Shown: positions 1 to 5,467, counted from the stretch's first letter. The stretch is DNA of 5,605 nucleotides from an uncultured Coriobacteriaceae bacterium (GCA_946623915.1 CAMORQ010000147.1:1-5605), one strand, 5' to 3'. Program-made: numbers and translations. Notes: generated from the sequence alone by a model not told the origin.

Positions 1-1080
1 AAAGGAGAACTCCCTGAGAAATCGCTTGACAGGACTATAGGAACACCCCCCAGGGAGCCGGGGGCGAGGCTGACCTACGAGGACCGGGTGATCATCTACA
101 CGATGCGGCGCGACGGGCGCACGCACGCCGACATAGCGGCGGCGGTGGGCTGCTCGCGCCCGACGGTGTCCAGGGAGCTCGCCCGCCTCGGCGGCGCCCC
201 CTACGACCCCAGGCTCGCCCAGCGCGACGCCGAGGGGAGGGCCCGGCGGCCCAAGCGGCGCAAGCTCGACGCGAACCGCGCGCTGCGCGCCTACGTGCTC
301 CTCGGCCTGGTGCTACACTGGTCGCCCGCGCAGATATCCAGGCGCGTCCGGGAGGACTTCCCCGGGGACGAGGGGATGAGGGTGAGCCACGAGACCATCT
401 ACCAGGCCCTCTACCTGCAGGGCAGGGGCCAGCTCAAGCACGAGCTGGGGGTCTGCCTCGCGCTCAGGAGCGGCCGTCGCGGCCGCAAGCCGCGCTCCAA
501 GCTGCCGCCAAGGCCCGGGAGGCCCTGGGTCGAGGGCCGCGGGGTGTCCCTGCGCCCGCCCGAGGCCGCGGACAGGGCCGTGCCCGGGCACTGGGAGGGC
601 GACCTGGTGGTCGGCGGGGACATGGCCAGCTGCCTGATCACCCTGGTGGAGCGCCGCTCGCGCTTCCTGCTCATGTCGAGGCTCGACGCCCACGACTCGC
701 GGACCGTCGAGGAGAGGCTCGTCGAGATGGTCTCCTCGATCCCCTCCGAGCTCCGCAGGACGCTGACGTGGGACCAGGGGTCCGAGATGGCCAGGGGCGC
801 CGACTTCGAGCTGGCCTCCGGCTTCAAGGTCTACTTCTGCGACCCGCACTCGCCCTGGGAGCGCCCGACCAACGAGAACACCAACGGCCTGATCCGCGAG
901 TTCTTCCCCAAGGGCACGAGGTTCTCCGAGGTGACCGACGAGGAGGTCGAGCGGGCGCAGTGGCTGCTGAACAACAGGCCGCGGAATGTGCTGGGCTGGA
1001 AATTCCCGGCAGAGGTCATGCAAGAGGTATTGGCGGAAGGTGCAATGATCGCCTGAACCCGCCCCAGGACTAATGTTCCA
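1..1080 (+). mobile_element. IS30-family insertion sequence, ends undefined
   Basis: The transposase gene and its high GC relative to the downstream genes indicate an insertion sequence. The boundaries given are approximate. I could not find a convincing pair of terminal inverted repeats. The best short match is GGAACA at 40-45 against TGTTCC at 1074-1079, which is too short to trust. The left end may lie outside the window. The right end must lie between the transposase stop and the promoter of the downstream mutase gene. Confidence 0.5.
88..1056 (+). CDS. IS30-family transposase (DDE)
   Basis: This transposase would bind the ends of its insertion sequence and catalyse DNA cleavage and strand transfer. 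Counted from GTG88 (322 aa), an N-terminal helix-turn-helix covers about residues 1-34 (IAAAVGCSRPTVSREL). The catalytic core has D172 in GHWEGDLVVG, D229 in LTWDQGSE and E263 in TNENTNGLIREFFPKG. The 33 residues between D229 and E263 are the usual IS30 spacing, and the length is normal for the family. GTG88 has only GAGG at 79-82 as ribosome site. The frame is open back to base 1 with no ATG, GTG or TTG, and residues encoded at 70-87 (LTYEDR) resemble the conserved start of the IS30 HTH domain. The true start may therefore be CTG70 or lie before the window. Codons are extremely GC-rich with many AGG arginines up to about 985; the last 70 bases are more AT-rich. The ORF looks intact, so it could be active. 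Confidence 0.93.
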   Translation: MIIYTMRRDGRTHADIAAAVGCSRPTVSRELARLGGAPYDPRLAQRDAEGRARRPKRRKLDANRALRAYVLLGLVLHWSPAQISRRVREDFPGDEGMRVSHETIYQALYLQGRGQLKHELGVCLALRSGRRGRKPRSKLPPRPGRPWVEGRGVSLRPPEAADRAVPGHWEGDLVVGGDMASCLITLVERRSRFLLMSRLDAHDSRTVEERLVEMVSSIPSELRRTLTWDQGSEMARGADFELASGFKVYFCDPHSPWERPTNENTNGLIREFFPKGTRFSEVTDEEVERAQWLLNNRPRNVLGWKFPAEVMQEVLAEGAMIA

Positions 1081-1125
1081 CTGTTCCATCACGCGGGGTA
1101 AATGAGGTACTGTTACTGATTGTCG

Positions 1126-1134
1126 TGGTATTAT
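1126..1134 (+). promoter_or_regulatory. extended -10 promoter candidate for the mutase gene
   Basis: TGG followed by TATTAT (hexamer at 1129-1134) fits an extended -10 element. No good -35 box is seen 16-18 bases upstream, as is common for extended -10 promoters. Transcription would begin near 1141, giving a leader of about 58 bases that contains the hairpin at 1151-1179. An 8-base direct repeat, AGGTACTG, flanks the element at 1105-1112 and 1145-1152 and could be an operator pair, though this is weak. Confidence 0.4.
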
Positions 1135-1150
1135 CACTCAGGGAAGGTAC

Positions 1151-1179
1151 TGCAAGAACCGGCTGAATCGGTTCTTGCA
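1151..1179 (+). promoter_or_regulatory. 11-bp perfect inverted repeat in the mutase leader
   Basis: Arms TGCAAGAACCG (1151-1161) and CGGTTCTTGCA (1169-1179) are exact reverse complements around a 7-base loop. The repeat lies 6 bases before the ribosome site and about 10 bases after the predicted transcription start. It could act as a DNA operator dyad or as an RNA hairpin stabilising the 5' end or influencing translation. It has no T-tract, so an intrinsic terminator for the upstream transposase is less likely. Confidence 0.55.
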
Positions 1180-1185
1180 TGACAC

Positions 1186-1192
1186 AAGGAGG
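1186..1192 (+). promoter_or_regulatory. ribosome binding site that fixes the mutase start
   Basis: AAGGAGG with a 6-base spacer to ATG1199 is near-consensus. It rules out the longer in-frame TTG start at 1175, which lies before this site and inside the right arm of the hairpin. Confidence 0.85.
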
Positions 1193-1198
1193 GGCACC

Positions 1199-2191
1199 AT
1201 GCCCGAGATTACACGACGCAAGTTTATCGGTGCGGCGGCAACGGCTGCCATGACTGCGGCGCTTGCCGGTTGCTCTTCCCCTTCGCAAGATGCCTCGAGC
1301 AGCTCGGAGTCGGCTTCAACTTCCACTTCCACTTCCGCTTCAACTTCGGCTTCCGCTTCCGCTTCCACTTCCACTTCAACTTCGGCTTCGGCTTCGGCTT
1401 CAGCATCCTCCACTTCTGCAGCGTCAAGCGGCGCTGCCGACGGCCCCATGACACTCGTTATCCTGCGGCACGGAGAAAGCGAGTGGAACAAAGACAACCT
1501 CTTCACTGGATGGACCGACGTCGACTTGTCCGAAACCGGCCGCGCCGAAGCCGTCGAGAGCGGACGTGCGCTTGCCGCAGAGGGCCTCGATTTCGACCTC
1601 TGCTACACAAGCTATCTGAAACGGGCTATTCACACACTCAATATCGTCCTCGACGAAATCGACCGCGCTTGGCTTCCCGTCGTCAAAGCCTGGCAGCTCA
1701 ACGAGCGCCATTACGGTGCGCTGCAGGGTTTGAACAAATCCGAGACCGCCGAGAAATATGGCGAAGACCAGGTAAAGATTTGGCGCCGCAACTACGACAC
1801 GCGGCCCCCTGCGCTTGAAGAAGGCGACGAGCGCGATGCGCACCTGCAGCCTGCGTACCGCGACTTGGATCCTGCGGACGTGCCCATGTGCGAGTGCCTG
1901 GAAGACACTGTGGCGCGTGCCTGGCCCTACTTCGAAAGCGAGATTCTGCCCAACATGAGGGCGGGTAAACGGGTGCTTATCGCAGCGCATGGCAACTCGC
2001 TGCGCTCGCTTGTCATGCAGCTCGAAAAACTGAGCGAAGAAGAGGTCGTAGAGCTCAATATTCCCACGGGGATACCGCTCGTCTACCAGTTCGACCAGGA
2101 TATGAACGTGCTCGAGAAGCGCTACATCGGCGATCCTGCCCTCATCGAGGAAAAGGTCGACCAGGTTGCCAACCAGGGCAAAGCAAAGTAG
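1199..2191 (+). CDS. gpmA: Tat-type lipoprotein 2,3-BPG-dependent phosphoglycerate mutase
   Basis: This is a 330-aa protein that would interconvert 3- and 2-phosphoglycerate through a phosphohistidine. Residues 83-330 align without gaps over most of their length with E. coli GpmA as I remember it (offset 80). Active-site residues are H91 in the RHGE motif, R142, E169 in LNERHYGALQGLNK and H264 in AAHGNS, and the C-terminal tail VANQGKAK is conserved. Unusually, residues 1-25 form an export signal: twin arginine in ITRRKFIG, a hydrophobic stretch and the lipobox LAGC with C25 as the lipidation site. A Ser/Ala/Thr-only linker (about residues 26-80) follows. The predicted product is a lipid-anchored enzyme on the outer face of the membrane. 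ATG1199 is chosen for its AAGGAGG site. An internal ATG at 1448 (M84) would give a 247-aa cytosolic-size enzyme, but no Shine-Dalgarno precedes it. Mutase identity is very secure; location is predicted; physiological role is unknown. Confidence 0.95.
   Translation: MPEITRRKFIGAAATAAMTAALAGCSSPSQDASSSSESASTSTSTSASTSASASASTSTSTSASASASASSTSAASSGAADGPMTLVILRHGESEWNKDNLFTGWTDVDLSETGRAEAVESGRALAAEGLDFDLCYTSYLKRAIHTLNIVLDEIDRAWLPVVKAWQLNERHYGALQGLNKSETAEKYGEDQVKIWRRNYDTRPPALEEGDERDAHLQPAYRDLDPADVPMCECLEDTVARAWPYFESEILPNMRAGKRVLIAAHGNSLRSLVMQLEKLSEEEVVELNIPTGIPLVYQFDQDMNVLEKRYIGDPALIEEKVDQVANQGKAK
1313..1402 (+). repeat. 15 tandem degenerate hexamers RCTTCN encoding an (A/T)S linker
   Basis: Fifteen consecutive six-base units of the form (A/G)CTTC(A/C/G) encode alternating Ala/Thr and Ser, residues 39-68 of the mutase lipoprotein. 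Because the unit is six bases, copy-number change by slippage would alter linker length by two residues without breaking the frame. The whole linker resembles the flexible, often O-glycosylated or wall-spanning spacers of surface proteins. Confidence 0.9.
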
Positions 2192-2283
2192 CGCGCCATA
2201 TCGTCCACTGGCTCTTCGCATGGGTGATGGCCGCGACAACATAGATGGATTGGGCCTGCTGCGCATCACGGCTTATCGTCGCA

Positions 2284-2313
2284 ACGACGAAAAGCGCCCG
2301 TCCTTTTCGTCGT
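2284..2313 (+). terminator. hairpin after the mutase gene, terminator candidate
   Basis: An 11-bp perfect stem, ACGACGAAAAG (2284-2294) with CTTTTCGTCGT (2303-2313), closes an 8-base loop 93 bases after the mutase stop. The T run lies in the stem and no T-tract follows, so it is not a classical intrinsic terminator, but its position fits transcript ending or 3'-end protection. The remainder of 2192-2386 shows no believable gene. Confidence 0.45.
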
Positions 2314-2350
2314 CTGGATCACCACTTACGTACGACATATTGCTTGGACG

Positions 2351-2359
2351 TGTTATCTT
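2351..2359 (+). promoter_or_regulatory. extended -10 promoter candidate for the two-component operon
   Basis: TGT followed by TATCTT (hexamer 2354-2359) matches an extended -10 arrangement like that before the mutase gene. No convincing -35 box is present. Transcription would start near 2366, giving a short leader of about 20-40 bases. Confidence 0.3.
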
Positions 2360-2386
2360 GTAAAGCCTGAAACTCGAATTCGACTG

Positions 2387-3001
2387 ATGGGACGCCGCGG
2401 GATGAGCATGCTGTTCGCAGAAGCTTTCAAAAAACTGAGGACCGAAAAAGGGTTCTCGCAGAAAGAGCTCGCGAAGGAGCTCTTCGTTGCCCAGTCTACC
2501 GTCGCACGGTGGGAAAACGGCAGCCGCCTGCCGGACGCCGAGATGATATTCCAGCTTGCCCATCATCTTGGCGTAGACGCAGGCATGCTGCTAAGCACCG
2601 CGGCGGAAGGCAGCGAACCGCCCACCGTCATTATGGTAGAGGACAGGGAACTCATCCTAACCGGGGGCCTGGCCGTCTTGAAGGAAGTCATGCCCAGCGC
2701 CACAATCATGGGTTTCGAATGGCCCAACGATGCAATCGAATATGCGAAGAAGAACTGGGTTTCGCTCGCCTTCCTAGACATCGAGCTCGGCGGAGAAAGC
2801 GGGTTGGATCTATGCCATGCGCTGCTCGACATAAACCAATCCACAAACGTGGTGTTCCTGACCGCCTTCGCCGATTACGCCCTTAGAGCCTGGGACACAG
2901 GCGCGAGCGGGTTCATGGTCAAGCCGATCACGCCAGACGGTGTCCGTACGCAACTCGCGAACCTTCGGCATCCGTTCTCACCAGGAGGTCCAGTGCAATG
3001 A
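2387..3001 (+). CDS. XRE-family HTH fused to a receiver domain (response regulator)
   Basis: This is a 204-aa cytoplasmic DNA-binding response regulator. Residues 9-68 are an XRE/Cro-type helix-turn-helix (KLRTEKGFSQKELAKEL, then STVARWENGSRLP and the LAHHLGVD helix). Residues 80-195 are a CheY-like receiver with all key positions: acidic pair E85/D86, phospho-acceptor D131 in FLDIELGG, T159 in FLTAF and K179 in VKPI. The order is reversed compared with most response regulators, which carry the output domain at the C-terminus, and LytS-class partners normally pair with LytTR or AraC outputs. Starts are uncertain: in-frame ATGs at 2387, 2402 and 2408 all lack a good ribosome site. The outermost is listed, but 2408 best fits the family start. 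The stop overlaps the kinase ATG (ATGA), so the two are translationally coupled. Target genes are unknown; autoregulation is possible. Confidence 0.9.
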   Translation: MGRRGMSMLFAEAFKKLRTEKGFSQKELAKELFVAQSTVARWENGSRLPDAEMIFQLAHHLGVDAGMLLSTAAEGSEPPTVIMVEDRELILTGGLAVLKEVMPSATIMGFEWPNDAIEYAKKNWVSLAFLDIELGGESGLDLCHALLDINQSTNVVFLTAFADYALRAWDTGASGFMVKPITPDGVRTQLANLRHPFSPGGPVQ

Positions 3002-4272
3002 GCGAAGGCTGGCTTGCGACCCTAGTGACCTCCCTAATAAGTGTGATGTTCCTGTTAGGCGTGGTTGGGTTCGTGCTGGCCACCATCATGCCTAGCATGG
3101 ACCGGTGGAACAAACGTTTCTTCATGGTCTTCTTCGCCATAGTCGTGTTGGGAGTGGGCGTATCCTGCGTCGAAATAGCTGCCATCGGCGAACCTGCCGC
3201 TTACGCAGCGGTAAAGATAACGGCTTTCCTGAATTCGTTGCTCCCATCTCTTGTCGTGGTTATGTCGACAGTATTATTGCTGCACAGCTGCAACGAACCC
3301 TACCGCACGAGCGTCCACCTGCGTGTCGTGTTCGCTTTCTGGGCCGTGTTTTTCGCATTGCTGGTAATCGCGCAGTTCACGACCGCCTTCTACTATTTCA
3401 CGCCTGACGGCCAGCTCCACTATGGCCCTTGGTTCACCTTGTTGCTCCTTCCCTTGGTTGCGATTCTGGTCCTGAATCTGATAGGCGTCATCCGCAGGCG
3501 AGACAAGCTGTCCGACAAACGCTTTTACGCTTTCATTGCCTTTTTCGCGCCGCTTGCAACTGCCATGCTTGTCCATGCATGCTTTGGATTTTATGCGATC
3601 GTCTCCGTGGCTTTGACCACATCGGCGCTTTCCATGTTCGCCATCATCGTGCTCGACCAAATCGAACAGTACATGCGCTTGCAGCAAGAGGCCGCGAATC
3701 AACGCGCCCGCATCGCGATGCTGCAGATGCGGCCCCATTTCATCCACAACGCCATGACGAGCATCTACCACCTCTGTGACCAGGACCCCAAGGCCGCCCA
3801 GCAGGTTACGATGGATTTCAACACCTACTTGCGCAAGAACTTCAAAGCCATCGTCAGCGATGATCCGATTCCCTTTTCGGAGGAGCTAGAGCACACACAC
3901 GCGTACCTTGCCGTGGAACAAGCGCAGTTCGCAAGCAAGCTCGCCATCGAATACGACACTCCGCATACCCATTTCCACATGCCGCCTCTGACGCTGCAGC
4001 CCCTTGCCGAGAACTCCGTCAAACACGGCATGAGCCCCCAAACCGTCCCGCTGCACATTACCATCCGGACACGGAAGACAGAGTCTGGCAGCGAGGTGAT
4101 CGTAGAGGACAACGGACCCGGCTTCGACCCCGCCGTCGCCGCCGACCCGCATACCACTTTGGCGAACATCCGACACCGCCTTGCGGTGATGTGCAATGGC
4201 ACGTTGGAAATAGCCCCCCGCGAAGGTGGCGGAACCATAGTGAAGGTGACGATACCCCAACGCCACCAGTAA
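2998..4272 (+). CDS. LytS/YesM-class 7-TM sensor histidine kinase
   Basis: This 424-aa membrane kinase probably phosphorylates D131 of the preceding regulator. Residues 7-220 form about seven hydrophobic segments (roughly 8-31, 41-60, 74-96, 109-132, 145-165, 176-197, 199-220). Basic loops (WNKR; PYRTSVHLR; RRRDKLSDKR) obey the positive-inside rule and put the N-terminus outside and the kinase inside. External loops are short, so there is no separate extracellular sensor domain. A linker at 221-240 leads to the His_kinase box QMRPHFIHNAMTSI with H247 as phospho-acceptor. The HATPase region has the N-box LQPLAENSVKHG (N339), DNGPGFD (371-377), ANIRHRL, and EGGGTIVKVTIP at the end. The start is supported by AGGAGG at 2983-2988, nine bases before ATG2998, and by the 4-base overlap with the regulator. 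The signal sensed is unknown. The membrane layout resembles peptide-sensing kinases such as AgrC, but no peptide gene is seen here. Confidence 0.92.
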   Translation: MSEGWLATLVTSLISVMFLLGVVGFVLATIMPSMDRWNKRFFMVFFAIVVLGVGVSCVEIAAIGEPAAYAAVKITAFLNSLLPSLVVVMSTVLLLHSCNEPYRTSVHLRVVFAFWAVFFALLVIAQFTTAFYYFTPDGQLHYGPWFTLLLLPLVAILVLNLIGVIRRRDKLSDKRFYAFIAFFAPLATAMLVHACFGFYAIVSVALTTSALSMFAIIVLDQIEQYMRLQQEAANQRARIAMLQMRPHFIHNAMTSIYHLCDQDPKAAQQVTMDFNTYLRKNFKAIVSDDPIPFSEELEHTHAYLAVEQAQFASKLAIEYDTPHTHFHMPPLTLQPLAENSVKHGMSPQTVPLHITIRTRKTESGSEVIVEDNGPGFDPAVAADPHTTLANIRHRLAVMCNGTLEIAPREGGGTIVKVTIPQRHQ

Positions 4273-4309
4273 GGGATGATACATCGGACGAGAAGGAGCT
4301 GGTACTTTT

Positions 4310-4332
4310 GGCGCTGGAGTGCTAAAAGCGCC
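4310..4332. other. imperfect GGCGCT/AGCGCC hairpin
   Basis: GGCGCT (4310-4315) pairs with AGCGCC (4327-4332), with partial extension by CTTTT and CAAG outside. It lies between convergent genes, 37 bases after the kinase stop, and has no T-tract on either strand. It may aid transcript ending. Confidence 0.25.
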
Positions 4333-4346
4333 CAAGAAAGCCTCTT

Positions 4347-4364
4347 CAACAGCATTCGCTGTTG
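4347..4364 (+). terminator. hairpin between convergent genes, weak terminator candidate
   Basis: CAACAGC (4347-4353) and GCTGTTG (4358-4364) form a perfect 7-bp stem with a 4-base loop, followed by TTT on the plus strand. It lies 75 bases after the kinase stop and could end the two-component transcript. On the minus strand no T-tract follows, so support for ending the nucleosidase transcript is weaker. The rest of 4273-4436 shows nothing recognisable. Confidence 0.45.
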
Positions 4365-4436
4365 TTTGAACGATTGGGGTTGACTGGCGTCCGCAGCGGC
4401 CAAACATCGTTTCCGCGCAGCCGGATCCTTGGCAAC

Positions 4437-5261
4437 TTACAACCTGCCCGCCATGTACTCCACGATTTTTGCGCAGTTCGCGGCCGCCTCCGCTTTGAAT
4501 GTCTCAAACTCCATGCTCTGCGATCCGTCCGACTTGTCCGAAATCGCACGAATCACCACAAAGGGGGTGTTGTTCAGATAGCATGCCTGTGCAATCGCCG
4601 CACCCTCCATCTCGCAGCACATGCCGCCGAAGTTCGATGTAATTGCCTGCTTCTGCTCTTTGGTGGAAACAAACTGGTCTCCGGAACACACCCTGCCTTC
4701 ATACGCATGAACATCCGGCACAGCTTCGCCCGCCGCCTCTATCGCCACGGCGCGCATTTCCTCATCCGCTGGAAAGGCGTAAAGCCCTGTGTAGGGGATC
4801 TCCCCTTTCTGGAAACCAATGGGTTCCACATCGAAGTCGTGCTGTACTGCGTCGACCGACACAACGATATCCCCGATATCAAGCTGGTTGTCCAGAGACC
4901 CCGCAACGCCCGTGTTAACAACCTTCGTGCACCCGAAATCGTTGATCAGGGTATGCGCGCAAATCCCCGCGCTGACCTTGCCCATGCCGCACTGGACGAT
5001 GACGACTTTGTTGCCCCCGAGCTCCCCTTCGCAAAATTCCATTTCTGCAATCGTTGTCGTCTTGGTGATCTTCGCCGCCTCTTTCAGCGTTGCCACCTCT
5101 TCGTCCATCGCGCCGATGATGCCAATCGCCGTTCCCTGCGCCATAGTCGTCCCCTGCCCGCATCCAGCCAGAAAGATGCCCATCAGGATCGCCAGGGCCA
5201 CGAATACTACCAAAGCTTTCTTCTTCACACTTTGTCCTCTGCTGTCAAATACGACTGGCAT
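4437..5261 (-). CDS. mtnN: lipoprotein MTA/SAH nucleosidase (Pfs family)
   Basis: This enzyme hydrolyses 5'-methylthioadenosine and S-adenosylhomocysteine to adenine plus the thioribose product. Counted from ATG5261 (274 aa), the domain runs from about residue 44 to the end: GIIGAMDEEV with catalytic E55, NTGVAGSL, DIVVS, SGDQF, EMEGAAIA with E219, and the proton donor D242 in RAISDKSD. All catalytic residues are present. It is preceded by a Sec lipoprotein signal: KKK, a hydrophobic core and the lipobox LAGC with C34, so the enzyme should be anchored outside the membrane. Start choice is open. ATG5261 has a strong GGAGGG 11 bases upstream. GTG5228 has AGAGG at 7 bases and would give the classic M-KKK signal (263 aa). 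An internal ATG5144 with AGGGG six bases upstream would give a 235-aa cytosolic-size form. It is convergent with the kinase gene. Family identity is very secure; extracellular role is unknown. Confidence 0.94.
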   Translation of the reverse strand: MPVVFDSRGQSVKKKALVVFVALAILMGIFLAGCGQGTTMAQGTAIGIIGAMDEEVATLKEAAKITKTTTIAEMEFCEGELGGNKVVIVQCGMGKVSAGICAHTLINDFGCTKVVNTGVAGSLDNQLDIGDIVVSVDAVQHDFDVEPIGFQKGEIPYTGLYAFPADEEMRAVAIEAAGEAVPDVHAYEGRVCSGDQFVSTKEQKQAITSNFGGMCCEMEGAAIAQACYLNNTPFVVIRAISDKSDGSQSMEFETFKAEAAANCAKIVEYMAGRL

Positions 5262-5291
5262 GAAAGCACGTGCCCTCCGCCTTTTACTACC

Positions 5292-5453
5292 CTAATCATA
5301 GCGGATAACCGCATGTTTCTGGACGAACGCTGCTGGACGCATCTGCACATGCGGACCGTTGAGGTTTGCATTGCCTACGACGCCAGGCAAATTGTCACCT
5401 TCCGTTGCCCCAATCGCGTTGCAAGCGTTGCAATAGGTGCTCCAGACCGCCAT
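5292..5453 (-). CDS. doubtful 53-aa small ORF upstream of mtnN
   Basis: A minus-strand frame from ATG5453 encodes a small soluble peptide beginning MAVWSTYCNACNAIG and ending before mtnN. The C-x-x-C motif arises from a tandem 9-base duplication at 5416-5433. Only a poor AGGGG lies 3 bases before the ATG, and the mtnN promoter and dyad fall inside its end. It vaguely recalls a cytochrome c motif with the heme His replaced by Asn, but I would not assign that. It is more likely non-coding or a remnant. Confidence 0.15.
   Translation of the reverse strand: MAVWSTYCNACNAIGATEGDNLPGVVGNANLNGPHVQMRPAAFVQKHAVIRYD
5295..5323 (-). promoter_or_regulatory. mtnN promoter candidate with overlapping dyad
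   Basis: On the minus strand TATGAT (5300-5295) is a strong -10 box. A poor -35 (TCCAGA, 5323-5318) stands 17 bases upstream. Transcription would start near 5288, 27 bases before ATG5261. An imperfect dyad (CATGCGG, TTAT, CCGCtATG; 5315-5297) overlaps the -10 box and spacer and could be a repressor site. Confidence 0.45.
5416..5433. repeat. tandem 9-bp direct repeat
   Basis: GCGTTGCAA occurs twice head to tail (5416-5424 and 5425-5433). It lies in the otherwise gene-poor stretch between mtnN and the next gene. It may be a slippage duplication or a paired binding site. Confidence 0.6.
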
Positions 5454-5467
5454 CACCCCTAATGCAG

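Noticed and set aside
26..31. TTGACA as a -35 box for the transposase
   Set aside because: No acceptable -10 hexamer lies 16-18 bases downstream; the region there is C-rich.
313..1137. Minus-strand frame of 274 codons opposite the transposase
   Set aside because: It is antisense to a clear DDE transposase. High GC keeps it free of stops, and no domain is visible.
1313..1402. Possible CRISPR-like repeat array
   Set aside because: Units are six bases with no spacers and encode a linker; no cas genes are present.
1138..1506. Minus-strand frame with EAEAEVEVEV repeats
   Set aside because: It is the reverse-strand reading of the same hexamer repeat, not an independent gene.
1270..1818. Plus-strand frame with striking FHFHFRFNFG repeats
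   Set aside because: This is the hexamer linker read in another frame of the mutase gene; the rest of the product has no family features.
1424..2269. Minus-strand frame of 281 codons opposite the mutase
   Set aside because: It is antisense to a highly conserved enzyme and has no recognisable motif.
2166..2363. 65-codon plus-strand frame after the mutase
   Set aside because: It begins inside the mutase gene, runs through the hairpin at 2284-2313 and into the operon promoter, and has no ribosome site.
5407..5453. Possible cytochrome c remnant (CNACN)
   Set aside because: The heme-binding His is replaced by Asn, and the two Cys come from a simple 9-base duplication, so similarity is probably chance.
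4362..5462. Plus-strand open frame of 366 codons, longer than mtnN
   Set aside because: It lies antisense to mtnN, which has every catalytic motif of its family. The plus-strand product has no recognisable domain and is rich in Arg/His, as antisense frames of GC-rich genes usually are.
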